From positions 1 through 55,321 of the forward strand of contig DHVW01000004.1 in assembly GCA_002412865.1 (NCBI GenBank): a DNA stretch of 55,321 bases, given 5' to 3'. Below the pieces are notes generated by a model. The model did not search any database. It was not told the DNA's origin and was given only the letters and a program-made list of their open reading frames with translations. Positions 23,582-32,458 of the stretch are shown in pieces (within the stretch, counting starts at the first letter, position 1; each line of letters starts with the position of its first letter). A program made the position numbers and the translations under genes. The stretch comes from Sulfurovum sp. UBA5198. GTDB lineage: Bacteria; Campylobacterota; Campylobacteria; Campylobacterales; Sulfurovaceae.

Positions 23582-24967
23582 ATGATTACAACTCGTTTCG
23601 CTCCCTCACCCACTGGATATTTACATATAGGTGGTCTTCGTACAGCACTTTTTTCTTGGCTTTGGGCTAGAAAAAATGGTGGTAAATTTCTACTTCGTAT
23701 AGAAGATACAGATATGGCTAGAAACTCAGAAGAAGCTACAAAAGCAATTATAGAAGCATTTGACTGGGTTGGTATGGAGTACGATGGAGAAGTGTTTTAT
23801 CAATCTAAAAGATTCGATATTTACAAAGAGTATATAGATAGACTACTGAGTGAAGGCAAGGCATATAAATGCTATATGAGCAAAGAGGAGCTTGATGCTC
23901 TCAGAGAAGAGCAGATGGCACGCAAAGAGAGACCACGATATGATGGTAGGTATAGAGATTTCACAGGTACTCCACCTGCAGGAATAGAGCCAGTCATTCG
24001 CATCAAAGCCCCGATAGGTGGTATGATTACCTTTGTAGATGGAATCAAGGGCGAGATAAATATAGCCTCAAGTGAAGTAGATGATTTCATCATTGCCCGT
24101 AGTGACGGTACGCCTACATATAACTTTGTAGTAGCTATTGATGATGCACTTATGGGTGTGACTGAGGTTATGAGAGGAGATGATCACCTCTATAATACAC
24201 CAAAGCAAATAGTCGTTTATAATGCATTAGGCTTTGAATTGCCACGATTTAGTCATCTAGCTATGATAAACAACGAACAAGGCAAGAAGCTTAGCAAAAG
24301 AGATGGAGCAACAGATGTAATGGAGTATAAAACAGCTGGTTTCTTGCCTGAAGCACTGCTCAATTTCTTGCTCCGTCTAGGCTGGAGTCATGGAGACCAA
24401 GAGATATTTAGTATAGATGAGATGAAGTCTCTTTTTGAGCCATCACATATCTCCAAAAGCTCGTCTTGCTATGATCTTAATAAACTATTGTGGTTAAATA
24501 GTCACTATATCAAAGAGACTCCAAACGAAAAGCTAGTAGAGATGCTAAAAGATTTTGGTGTTGATTTAAGTAAGGACAGTAGAAGCAATAACATATTGCA
24601 TGCTACAAAAGAGAGAGGCAAAACTCTGGTTGAATTAGCATCACAGATAAATTTAATCATCCAACAGCCAACAGAGTATAATGAAAAAGATATGAAAAAA
24701 GCCATCAAGGAAGATACGGTAGATATTTTAAAAGATTTTTCAAAATTATTAGCAGAAAGCAGAGCTACACTTTTAACGCCACTTGATTATCATCACGCTT
24801 TAGAGAGCTTCGTGAGCCAAAAAGAGATAGGATTTGGTCGTATTGGCCAGCCACTGCGTGTGGCACTTTTGGGTTCCATGAGTGGGGCTGGGCTTGATGA
24901 GATTATGAATATTCTAGGCGTTGATGAAAGCGTAGCTAGAATAGATAAGCTTATCAGCATTATTTAG
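23582..24967 (+). CDS. gltX: Glutamyl-tRNA synthetase
   Basis: This encodes 461 residues, a class I synthetase. The ATP-binding HIGH-type motif is PSPTGYLHIGGLRT at about 7-20 and the KMSKS-type motif is GKKLSKRDG at about 238-246. The C-terminal helical anticodon-binding domain is present. It charges tRNA-Glu; in organisms of this phylum, which often have two GltX copies and a GatCAB amidotransferase, one copy may instead serve tRNA-Gln. This sequence alone does not show which. AAAGG lies 6 nt before the ATG, and the leader holds repeat copy B. Confidence 0.94.
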   Translation: MITTRFAPSPTGYLHIGGLRTALFSWLWARKNGGKFLLRIEDTDMARNSEEATKAIIEAFDWVGMEYDGEVFYQSKRFDIYKEYIDRLLSEGKAYKCYMSKEELDALREEQMARKERPRYDGRYRDFTGTPPAGIEPVIRIKAPIGGMITFVDGIKGEINIASSEVDDFIIARSDGTPTYNFVVAIDDALMGVTEVMRGDDHLYNTPKQIVVYNALGFELPRFSHLAMINNEQGKKLSKRDGATDVMEYKTAGFLPEALLNFLLRLGWSHGDQEIFSIDEMKSLFEPSHISKSSSCYDLNKLLWLNSHYIKETPNEKLVEMLKDFGVDLSKDSRSNNILHATKERGKTLVELASQINLIIQQPTEYNEKDMKKAIKEDTVDILKDFSKLLAESRATLLTPLDYHHALESFVSQKEIGFGRIGQPLRVALLGSMSGAGLDEIMNILGVDESVARIDKLISII

Positions 24968-24984
24968 AAACTAAAAGTATATTT

Positions 24985-25377
24985 TTATCTTCTAGTTTTT
25001 GAGTCCATACTGTATCTGCCTGCACCGACAAGTGCGATTGTAAGCCCACTAATCAGATAAAGCATCGGAAGCTCGATACCCCAAGCTCCTTGTTCTGTGA
25101 CTGTAAAAATATCTTTTGTGTGTACCAGTAGCATTGCTACGAGCATATTAAATGCAATAATAACTCCTGCTATTCTAGTTTTAAATCCAACTATTAGCAT
25201 AATTGGAGCTACAATCTCGCCCACATATACCCCATACGCCAAAAATGCAGGTAATCCATGTTTGACGAGCATGCTCTCTATGAATCCCACACCATGCATC
25301 GCCTTGGAGATTCCATGAAATAACATTGTAGATCCAATTCCTACCCGTAGTATCAATTTCCCTAAATCTTCTTTCAT
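24985..25377 (-). CDS. DoxX-family membrane protein
   Basis: This encodes 130 residues from ATG 25377, preceded by AAAGGATATGCC; the frame is open seven codons further. Four hydrophobic helices are visible. LILRVGIGSTMLFHGISKAMHG at the N terminus and YGVYVGEIVAPIMLIVGFKTRIAGV are typical of DoxX/DoxD-like proteins. Family roles include partnering in thiosulfate oxidation or redox control, but most members are uncharacterised. It is convergent with gltX, 17 nt away. Confidence 0.82.
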   Translation of the reverse strand: MKEDLGKLILRVGIGSTMLFHGISKAMHGVGFIESMLVKHGLPAFLAYGVYVGEIVAPIMLIVGFKTRIAGVIIAFNMLVAMLLVHTKDIFTVTEQGAWGIELPMLYLISGLTIALVGAGRYSMDSKTRR

Positions 25378-25564
25378 GGCATATCCTTTGATTGGCAATT
25401 TGATTTATTATATACCAATCAATATTAAATGAATATTAAATAATCTTATGTTTAAGGATAAATTTTTATATCATAATATATTTAATAACTAATAGCTTAT
25501 AGAGATAAAACACAAAGAAATATAAGAAATGATATAATGTTTCCTCAAAAACAAAAGGCAATAA

Positions 25565-25990
25565 ATGGAAAATTTAAAAACAATAGTTGACTATGGAACA
25601 CTAGGAATTCTGCTAATTATGAGTATTTTGGTAGTTGGGTACGCTATTGAGAGATGGTTCTTCTTTCGTGCATTGGATTTACGAAAATATTGCACAAAAA
25701 ATGCCATCGAGAGAGATGCGAGCAAAAATCTAACACTAATATCTCTAATAGGCTCAAATGCTCCGTATGTTGGGCTACTTGGTACTGTTGGTGGCATTAT
25801 GGTAGTGTTTTATGATATCGGTATAAGTGGTGGAGCCTTGGACACTTCAAAGGTGATTGTGGGACTTGCCCTTGCACTTAAAGTCACAGCGGCTGGCCTG
25901 TTGGTTGCAATTCCATCAACAATGATATATGGTGCATTTTTGCGTAAAGTTGATTTAGTTGTAAGTGAGTGGGAAGATGAAAGGGCTTAA
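25565..25990 (+). CDS. exbB: ExbB-type motor protein for TonB
   Basis: This encodes 141 residues, the short form usual in Campylobacterota. One N-terminal helix (GILLIMSILVVGYAIERWFFF) is followed by two more, with the MotA/TolQ/ExbB core GSNAPYVGLLGTVGGIM and VIVGLALALKVTAAGLLVAIPSTMIY. With ExbD it forms the inner-membrane proton channel that powers TonB-dependent uptake through the outer membrane. exbD starts inside its 3' end, 14 nt before the stop ends, showing tight coupling. Confidence 0.92.
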   Translation: MENLKTIVDYGTLGILLIMSILVVGYAIERWFFFRALDLRKYCTKNAIERDASKNLTLISLIGSNAPYVGLLGTVGGIMVVFYDIGISGGALDTSKVIVGLALALKVTAAGLLVAIPSTMIYGAFLRKVDLVVSEWEDERA

Positions 25991-26354
25991 AAAAGTAGAG
26001 GGAATAAATGTCGTCCCTTTAATAGACATCATGCTTGTGCTTTTGGCAATCGTGCTAACCATATCCTCATTCATAGCGTTAGGCAAGATAGAGATAGCAT
26101 TGCCACAGGCATCGTCCATAGTGAAGCTTGAAACAAAGAGGTTTGACATAGCTATCACGGCTGATAAAAAGTACTTTGTAAATAAACAACAAATATCAAA
26201 AAATGAGTTGATAACAAAAATAGCTACGATAAAAAAGGATGATGTTGTAACCATAAGTGCCGACAAATCTACACCGTACGAAGAGTTTATATTTGTAGTG
26301 GATAATTTGAAACAAAAAGGTATCGAGAAGATTTCCATGGCAGTAGAAAAATAA
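25977..26354 (+). CDS. exbD: ExbD-type motor protein for TonB
   Basis: This encodes 125 residues from ATG 25977; a GTG at 25965 is the alternative. A single N-terminal membrane helix carries the proton-relaying Asp in VVPLIDIMLVLLAIVLTIS. A periplasmic domain follows (TADKKYFVNKQQISKNEL, ISADKSTPYEEFIFVVDNLK). It overlaps exbB and ends 2 nt before tonB, giving a complete exbB-exbD-tonB energising unit. No TonB-dependent receptor is encoded nearby. Confidence 0.92.
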   Translation: MKGLKKVEGINVVPLIDIMLVLLAIVLTISSFIALGKIEIALPQASSIVKLETKRFDIAITADKKYFVNKQQISKNELITKIATIKKDDVVTISADKSTPYEEFIFVVDNLKQKGIEKISMAVEK

Positions 26355-26356
26355 AT

Positions 26357-27028
26357 ATGCCAAAAATTAATAGCTCAAATTGGGAAATCAATGGACTGGC
26401 AATATCATTTGCATTACATGTAGTAATTATTGGATTTTTATTATATGAATTTACAAAACCAGAAGTGATTATCCCAAAACCAAAAATCATCACTATGCAG
26501 ATAGCAGATGCTATACCAGAACCTGCACAATCCAAACCAATAGAGTCAGTCAAAGAAAAGGCTTTAGAGCAAAAGTCAGAAGCAGTCAAAATGATTAAAG
26601 AAGTGACAAAAATTATTGAAAAAGTACAAAAAGTAGAAAAACCAAAAACTATATCAGAAATACCAAATGTAGTTCAAAAAGAAGTTCAAAAAATAGAACC
26701 AAAAGCAGAACCAAAAGAGCCAGTAGCGAACAAATCAGAGTACAAAAAAACAAACTTTGGAATCATTAGAGACAATGTGTTGTCCCATCTGCGATATCCA
26801 TCCATAGCAAAGAAAATGGGCTGGACTGGAGTGGCAAAGGTAAAGCTAACAATAGACAAAAATGGAAATCTTGTGGATGTTGTACTTATCGAATCATCTG
26901 GAAAATCACAGCTTGATAATGCCGCATTATCAGCAGCAAGAGCCATTGGTGGTTCAAACTTGCCAAGACCAAGCGAAACCACAGATATTATTTTGCCAAT
27001 ATCGTTTGATTTAAAAGATGAGGACTAA
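26357..27028 (+). CDS. tonB: TonB energy transducer
   Basis: This encodes 223 residues. One N-terminal membrane helix (about 14-32) is followed by a Pro/Lys/Glu-rich periplasmic spacer (about 35-135, with EPKAEPKEPV). The C-terminal TonB domain runs from about residue 140: LRYPSIAKKMGWTGVAKVKL, then GNLVDVVLIESSGKSQLDNAAL. The GxxxVxF-x-I/V-x3G pattern and the YP motif that contacts receptor TonB boxes are present. It transmits proton-motive force from ExbBD to outer-membrane receptors. Confidence 0.92.
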   Translation: MPKINSSNWEINGLAISFALHVVIIGFLLYEFTKPEVIIPKPKIITMQIADAIPEPAQSKPIESVKEKALEQKSEAVKMIKEVTKIIEKVQKVEKPKTISEIPNVVQKEVQKIEPKAEPKEPVANKSEYKKTNFGIIRDNVLSHLRYPSIAKKMGWTGVAKVKLTIDKNGNLVDVVLIESSGKSQLDNAALSAARAIGGSNLPRPSETTDIILPISFDLKDED

Positions 27029-27036
27029 TTATTTTA

Positions 27037-27795
27037 TTATGGTGCAATTAACTTTTTGTCATAACACGCTAAATCAAACTTGCAAATAATATCTTTTGAA
27101 TATTGTAGCAGTTTCTCATCTTTGCCCAGATAGTCATTGTGTAGAAGAAAATGTTTGATGACATTAATACGAGCGATTCTTTTATTATCTGAATGGACGA
27201 TGTGCCATGGTGCATAGACAAATGATGTCTTTGCAAACATTTCATCTCTGGCTTTTGAATAGGCTTTCCAATTTGCTTGTGCCACTGCGTCAATAGGGCT
27301 TAGTTTCCACTGTTTAAGAGGATCTGTTCTTCTGTCCTCCAAGCGTTTTTCTTGCTCTTTCTTTGAAATATCAAGATAATACTTAAAAAAGATAACTTTT
27401 GAGTGAACAAGAAGATGCTCGAAACTTCCAACCTCCTCCATAAATCTTTGATATTCTTCTTCATCACAAAAGCCCATCACTTTTTCTACACCAGCTCTAT
27501 TATACCAGCTACGGTTGAAAAAAGCGATTTCTCCACCTGCTGGTAAATACGAGGTAAAACGCTGAAAATACCATGATATTTTGTCACGATCACTTGGTTT
27601 GCCTAGTGCAATAATTCTAGCTTCACGAGGACTTAGGTGTTCAGTAAAATTCTTTATTGTCCCATCCTTCCCAGCCGCATCCCTGCCCTCAAAAATCACA
27701 CATACTTGTATATTATTTTCTATTACATATTTTTGGAATTTGACAAGTTGTACTTGTAAATGATAAAGCTCTTTTTTGTATACTTTTTGATCCAT
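27037..27795 (-). CDS. ppk2: Polyphosphate kinase 2
   Basis: This encodes 252 residues from ATG 27795, with GGAGAGG just upstream; the frame is open nine codons further. Walker A is FEGRDAAGKDGT and the Walker B/lid region holds FFNRSWYNRAGVEKVMGF, both typical of PPK2. DPLKQWKLSPID is also conserved. PPK2 enzymes use polyphosphate to phosphorylate nucleotides, usually GDP or ADP, or run the reverse reaction. Single-domain length places it in the common class. It is convergent with tonB, 8 nt apart. Confidence 0.92.
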   Translation of the reverse strand: MDQKVYKKELYHLQVQLVKFQKYVIENNIQVCVIFEGRDAAGKDGTIKNFTEHLSPREARIIALGKPSDRDKISWYFQRFTSYLPAGGEIAFFNRSWYNRAGVEKVMGFCDEEEYQRFMEEVGSFEHLLVHSKVIFFKYYLDISKKEQEKRLEDRRTDPLKQWKLSPIDAVAQANWKAYSKARDEMFAKTSFVYAPWHIVHSDNKRIARINVIKHFLLHNDYLGKDEKLLQYSKDIICKFDLACYDKKLIAP

Positions 27796-27967
27796 GACAT
27801 CCTCTCCTTCTGCTAATTTCATTCAGATTGCACTATTATATAATAAATAAATTCATATTGTAAAAAATAGTAACACCATTTATTAGCTTGTATTATAAAA
27901 GTTGAGATATATCATCCTCATATCATAGGTAGGCTATAATCAATCATTAACCATATATGGAGTTCAA

Positions 27968-29008
27968 ATGTCTTACAAACTTATTATCAGAGCATTCTTT
28001 TTTAATGCAAAAACAGATTACTTGCCTTACTATAAAAACTATAAAATCAGTGTAAATGCTGATGCAACGGCCAAAGATTTGCTAATGCAAATACAAGAAG
28101 CCAACAGAGATTTTAGCTATCCAAATCAAAAGCTTTTTATGAGAATTAATGATTTTGTTGTGGAAGGTAAGCAATCAGTATCAGAGATTGTCAAGCGATT
28201 TGGGACATCTTTTCAGATAGATGCGGTCAATAGCTATCGCTCAAATGATGGACTAAAAATCAATGATGATGACTTTATGCAAAGCTATGCACTATTAGAG
28301 CCGTACGCTACTGATGAAGATTTGAAATACTACAAGAGCTTATACGCACTCCACTATGCATCTGAGAGTGAAAAGTTTGATAGGGAATACATAGGCGATG
28401 CCATTCTCATTTTGGCTCACAAGATGATAAGAGATGGCTCAGTACATAAAAAAGAGATACTACATGCAATCACTTCAGTTAACTCTGGATTGTTTGATTG
28501 TGAGTATGAAAATAACCTTTTTGACGCCATTGACCTTACGGCAACTATTGATGAGCTTAAAGCAATGGCTGACGAGGAAAACCCTCCATCATTATGTTCA
28601 CGAATTGGCTCCATTTTTTCAAAAAAAGAGACAACTAATATCAAAGCTTATACATCAAAAAGAACTGCAAAAAAAACAGATGTTTTGACAGCTAAACAAG
28701 TAGGATATTATGGTGGCAATGCTAAGGCAACCGAGATAAAAGAGATTAGTTTCTCAAAATCTAATAAGCTTTGTGGACTTGGCGTGCTGAACAAGAATAA
28801 AGATTTAGCACTAACAAAAGCAGGAGCTATACTTCTAGATGCATATGATAGTGGTGTTGAAGTGCTTGTGGTTGAGGACATTAACGCTCTAGCAATGTTT
28901 AGAAAATATTTTTCTGCTATTGAAAAGAGAACAGGCAGAGAGATGAAAGATTTGGTGTTAATTTCGGCTGATGAGTTTATGGCTCAGAAGAATAGCCAAG
29001 TAGCTTAA
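27968..29008 (+). CDS. DUF5644-like conserved campylobacterial protein
   Basis: This encodes 346 residues. The N-terminal 100 residues (FFNAKTDYLPYYKNYKISVNADATAKDLL, LFMRINDFVVEGKQSVSEIV) resemble the ferredoxin-like start of fumarate reductase/succinate dehydrogenase iron-sulfur subunits, but lack their cysteines. Then come YYKSLYALHYASESEKFDREYIGDAILIL and a linker, then a C-terminal domain from about 235 (YYGGNAKATEIKEISFSK, LTKAGAILLDAYDSGVEVLVVEDINALAMF). From memory this is the DUF5644-type architecture of Campylobacterota. Function is unknown. It stands alone, with its own upstream gap of 170 nt from ppk2. Confidence 0.6.
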   Translation: MSYKLIIRAFFFNAKTDYLPYYKNYKISVNADATAKDLLMQIQEANRDFSYPNQKLFMRINDFVVEGKQSVSEIVKRFGTSFQIDAVNSYRSNDGLKINDDDFMQSYALLEPYATDEDLKYYKSLYALHYASESEKFDREYIGDAILILAHKMIRDGSVHKKEILHAITSVNSGLFDCEYENNLFDAIDLTATIDELKAMADEENPPSLCSRIGSIFSKKETTNIKAYTSKRTAKKTDVLTAKQVGYYGGNAKATEIKEISFSKSNKLCGLGVLNKNKDLALTKAGAILLDAYDSGVEVLVVEDINALAMFRKYFSAIEKRTGREMKDLVLISADEFMAQKNSQVA

Positions 29009-29070
29009 GTGCATTAAAATAGTTTTAGTTATACAATTATATACAATTATATACAATCAAGGGAGTATAG

Positions 29071-29451
29071 ATGAATTTTGATAAGTTAATAAGTGGGTTT
29101 TTTATTATTTTGGCGATGACGCTGAATTTTGGTTTCTTTTTAGGTGATATAGATAAAATTGAACTACATAGCAAGTATGAGCTTTTCGCAGCTATTGTTG
29201 TAAACTTAATAGCTACTATATTAAAAATTGGCGACAAAAGTCAAGTTGGTTCTGTGCTTTTGGCGACTTCGCTTGTAGCAGATATTCAACTAATAATGGC
29301 GGCCACAATATGGACTGCTGTATACTATTCTGTTGGCGTAGTTGATGTGCATAATACGGCTATGATTGTTTCTTTGTCTGGTGGTGCATTGCTTGCTAAT
29401 ATCGTATCAGTAATACTCTATATGGGGGATACACTAAAGAGCAAAAGGTAG
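29071..29451 (+). CDS. DUF6394-like four-helix membrane protein
   Basis: This encodes 126 residues with four hydrophobic helices at about 8-26, 34-55, 64-88 and 97-119. FLGDIDKIELHSKYELFAAIVVNLIATILKIGDKSQ and GSVLLATSLVADIQLI are characteristic of a small membrane family I associate with DUF6394 in Campylobacterota. It ends 4 nt before the K+ channel gene, and the pair recurs in this phylum as far as I recall, suggesting a subunit or partner of the channel. Function is not established. Confidence 0.6.
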   Translation: MNFDKLISGFFIILAMTLNFGFFLGDIDKIELHSKYELFAAIVVNLIATILKIGDKSQVGSVLLATSLVADIQLIMAATIWTAVYYSVGVVDVHNTAMIVSLSGGALLANIVSVILYMGDTLKSKR

Positions 29452-29455
29452 TTAA

Positions 29456-31120
29456 ATGAGAAATTCGTCTCTTTGGCTATTGCTTCAAAAAATGAGAATG
29501 CCTTTTATCGTTCTAGTAGTAACATATACCATTGCCATTGTTGGTTTGGTGTCTATTGATGGGATTACGGTTGATGATAAAATAGTCCACATGACCATCT
29601 TTGATGCTTTTTACTTTATTAGCTACACAGCTACAACTATTGGCTTTGGAGAAGTTCCATACGCTTTTTCATATCAGCAAAGAATGTGGGTGTCTGCAAT
29701 CATCTATCTCACAGTAATAGGTTGGTTTTATAGCATTGGTTCGCTTGTAGCTATACTCCAAGACAAGCTATTTATCAGCGAAATCAAAAAAGGAGCTTTT
29801 AGAAAAAAAGTCAAAAAACTCAGAGAACCTTTTTTTATAATACTTGGATACAACAATGTAACTAGAAAAATTATAGGAAAAATGTTATCCCAGGGCTATA
29901 GAGTTGTCGTCATAGAGAAAAGCTCGGAGCGAGCTAGTGAGCTTTTGATTGAGAGCTATGTACCTAATGTGCCTGTTTTGGAAGCTGATATATATGACCC
30001 AAAAGCATTGGAGCTAGCTGGAATTAAGTCAAAATATTGCAAGGGTGTAGTGTCGCTATTTGAAAATGACAATCTTAATTTAAAAATCGCACTAACAGTT
30101 AAAATACTCAATCCACATATACCACTAGCAGTCAAATCAACAACAGCTCACTTAACAGAGAATCTTGAAGATTTGGGTGTTGAGATTATAGAAAATCCAT
30201 TTGAGATTATATCTCAGCAGATAAATATGCTACTTTGTGCGCCGTCACTATATAAGCTTTATAAATGGCTTTACAGAACTGGTGATTTGAAAACCAAAAC
30301 CATACAGTTGCCAATTGGAAAATATATTATATGTGGATATGGCAGAATGGGTCACGAAATTAAAAAAGTTTTGGAAAAAAATAATATTGAAGCCGTGTAT
30401 GTAGAAATGGATGCTAGCAAGAAAAATACATTCTCCAAAAAAGAACAAGGCGAAATACTCTTTAAAGATGCCGATGATAAGGATGCATTAGTAAGAGCAG
30501 GCATAGAAGATGCAGTAGCAATAATAGCAGGTTCAAAAGACGATACCGTCAACTTATCCCTACTTTCAATAGCCAGAAAAGTAAATCCAAAAATAATCAC
30601 AATAGCTAGAGAAAATGAGATAGAAAATAAAATTCTTTTTGATTATGCAAAAATAAATCATATATTTATGCCATCAAGCTCACTAGTGTATCGGACAATA
30701 ACAGCACTCATTGACCCTATCATAGATAGATTTATAATCAGCATAGCAGATAAAGATGAAGTATGGGCTAAAAATCTTTTGGATATGCTAAAAACAAAAG
30801 TCGGTGAACATCCAGTTCCATATGAGTTTATTGTTGATGAAAAACATGCCTATGCGTTGATGAGAATGTTCAAAAAAGACAAAAAAGTGCCTATGAATAC
30901 TCTGTGTAAATCAAGAGCCAATAGGGATGAGATGAATAAAATTATACTGTTGATGCTTATCAGGGACGAAGAAGTGCATATATTGCCAGATATTAGCCAA
31001 CTTGATATTAGATTTGGAGACCAGATGCTTTTTGCTGCAACAAGATATGCGATTGACGATTTAGAATATATAGCTGAAAATATACATGAACTTAGTTATG
31101 TGCTGAATGAGCTAAACTAA
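29456..31120 (+). CDS. Potassium channel protein with two RCK (TrkA-N) domains
   Basis: This encodes 554 residues. Two pore helices (about 15-33 and 77-97) flank the selectivity filter TIGFGE at 61-66, a variant of TVGYGD. The cytoplasmic part has two NAD-binding RCK domains: the first begins FFIILGYNNVTRK (about 121), the second YIICGYGRMGHEIKKVL (about 284). A TrkA-C-like end follows. The channel probably gates K+ flow in response to nucleotide or ion binding. It is preceded by the DUF6394-like gene. The filter change (Tyr to Phe, Asp to Glu) is moderate and seen in some bacterial channels. Confidence 0.85.
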   Translation: MRNSSLWLLLQKMRMPFIVLVVTYTIAIVGLVSIDGITVDDKIVHMTIFDAFYFISYTATTIGFGEVPYAFSYQQRMWVSAIIYLTVIGWFYSIGSLVAILQDKLFISEIKKGAFRKKVKKLREPFFIILGYNNVTRKIIGKMLSQGYRVVVIEKSSERASELLIESYVPNVPVLEADIYDPKALELAGIKSKYCKGVVSLFENDNLNLKIALTVKILNPHIPLAVKSTTAHLTENLEDLGVEIIENPFEIISQQINMLLCAPSLYKLYKWLYRTGDLKTKTIQLPIGKYIICGYGRMGHEIKKVLEKNNIEAVYVEMDASKKNTFSKKEQGEILFKDADDKDALVRAGIEDAVAIIAGSKDDTVNLSLLSIARKVNPKIITIARENEIENKILFDYAKINHIFMPSSSLVYRTITALIDPIIDRFIISIADKDEVWAKNLLDMLKTKVGEHPVPYEFIVDEKHAYALMRMFKKDKKVPMNTLCKSRANRDEMNKIILLMLIRDEEVHILPDISQLDIRFGDQMLFAATRYAIDDLEYIAENIHELSYVLNELN

Positions 31121-31203
31121 TGTATATGTCATAGTTCCAAAGAACAAGCTATAATATCATTCATACACTAGAAAGAACTCAATAACACAAAAGGTTTTTA
31201 AAA

Positions 31204-31794
31204 ATGGATTTAATGAAAAATGATAATATAGCTAGTTTAGTCGAACGGATAAAATCCCTAGAAGCAGAGCTGGAACAAGAACTTTATGCACAATTTGAAG
31301 ATTTTAGTTGTGAAATAACTAAAAAAAAAGAAGAATTAAGAGCAATATATAAGCAAGATAGGCAAGGCATATTTTCATATTTAATCCATGCACCACTCTT
31401 GCATATTCTTAGTGTCCCAATCGTATGGGCTTGCCTGATACCAGCATTTTTTTTAGATATCTTTGTTTCATTATTTCAGGCGATTTGTTTTCCAATTTAC
31501 AAAATCACCAAAGTAAAGAGAAGCGATTATATTATCATAGATAGGCACAAACTAGGCTATCTTAATATTATAGAAAAAGCAAACTGTTGGTATTGTAGTT
31601 ATTTTAACGGACTATTGGGATATGTATCTGAGATTTCTGGGCGTACCGAGCAGTTTTGGTGTCCTATCCGTCATGCCAGTAGAACAAAAAATATGCACAA
31701 GTATTATAAAGATTTTGCCAAATATGGAGATAGCAAATCTTTTAGACAAAATCAACCAGAGTTGCGAAAAAAATTAGATATGGAACAGAAGTAA
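31204..31794 (+). CDS. Conserved membrane protein with CWYC and WCPI motifs
   Basis: This encodes 196 residues. An N-terminal coiled-coil-like helix (about 1-55) is followed by one or two membrane segments (about 62-98, LIHAPLLHILSVPIVWACLIPAFFLDIFVSLFQ). A cytoplasmic or periplasmic tail carries NCWYCSYFNGLLGY and RTEQFWCPIRHA. The CxxC plus Cys-Pro-Ile plus His pattern could bind a metal or act in redox chemistry. I recall widespread proteins with this signature, annotated only as hypothetical. Neighbours give no clear hint. Confidence 0.65.
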   Translation: MDLMKNDNIASLVERIKSLEAELEQELYAQFEDFSCEITKKKEELRAIYKQDRQGIFSYLIHAPLLHILSVPIVWACLIPAFFLDIFVSLFQAICFPIYKITKVKRSDYIIIDRHKLGYLNIIEKANCWYCSYFNGLLGYVSEISGRTEQFWCPIRHASRTKNMHKYYKDFAKYGDSKSFRQNQPELRKKLDMEQK

Positions 31795-31812
31795 TATTCT
31801 GCAATCAATTTT

Positions 31813-32193
31813 TTAATTTTCAGACTTTTTTCTTGCTAGTTTTGCTAGATTTATATATTTTTCTCTAGATATATCTATCTGCTCATCGTCTTGTTCCTCT
31901 AAGTCCAAGAGTATATTATGTGCATTTTTACTAACTCTTATTAATTCATCTAATTTCACTTGCATCGCTTCTGTATCACGATTTTGAGTATTTTGTATTA
32001 CAAAAACCATAATAAAAGTAATAATTGTAGTAGTGGTATTTATAGCAAGTTGCCATGTGTCACTAAAATCAAACAAAGGACCACTTATTAGCCAAAACAT
32101 AATAAGTAAAATAGCAAAAATGAATGTGATAGATTTGCCAGTTAACTTAGCAAAATTTTTCGTAAAATGTCCATACCATGTGGGTGAATTCAT
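31813..32193 (-). CDS. Low-affinity iron permease (Fet4-like) family protein
   Basis: This encodes 126 residues. Two membrane helices are seen at about 19-41 and 50-66. The conserved segment SDTWQLAINTTTTIITFIMVFVIQNTQNRDTEAMQVKLDELI is diagnostic of the bacterial Iron_permease family. The C-terminal part is charged. The yeast founder Fet4 transports Fe2+ with low affinity, but bacterial members are much shorter and their transport activity is not established. It is convergent with the CWYC protein gene. Confidence 0.82.
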   Translation of the reverse strand: MNSPTWYGHFTKNFAKLTGKSITFIFAILLIMFWLISGPLFDFSDTWQLAINTTTTIITFIMVFVIQNTQNRDTEAMQVKLDELIRVSKNAHNILLDLEEQDDEQIDISREKYINLAKLARKKSEN

Positions 32194-32276
32194 ATTGCAT
32201 TCCTTTAAATCATAATTAGGAGTATACCATATTTAGTTAAGTAATTATAATGTTGCAATATGTGATTTTGAAATTA

Positions 32277-32362
32277 TGGCGGGCAGAGGGGGATTCGAAC
32301 CCCCGGTGGTTGCCCACGACCGCGTTCCAGGCGATTGGATTAAACCACTCTCCCATCTGCCC
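32277..32362 (-). tRNA. tRNA-Ser (GGA)
   Basis: The acceptor stem GGGCAGA pairs with TCTGCCC. Discriminator G and an encoded CCA follow. The anticodon loop is CTGGAAC, anticodon GGA. The long variable arm (GGTCGTGGGCAACCACC) is as expected for a class II serine tRNA, and the T-loop is TTCGAAT. It reads UCC and UCU. Confidence 0.95.
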
Positions 32363-32436
32363 AAAGTAATATTAAAGATTTGAGAATCAATCAATGTTCG
32401 GAATTGTATCTAAATCACTTTTAAGATTTACTGCGA

Positions 32437-32442
32437 TATAAT
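32437..32442 (+). promoter_or_regulatory. Probable -10 element for the SRP RNA transcript
   Basis: GCGATATAATCTCATTCC resembles the sequence GGCTATAATCTCATTCC at the tRNA operon promoter (53561). No good -35 is visible, which is common in this phylum. Transcription would start near 32450, upstream of the leader domain. Confidence 0.5.
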
Positions 32443-32458
32443 CTCATTCCACGAAATA

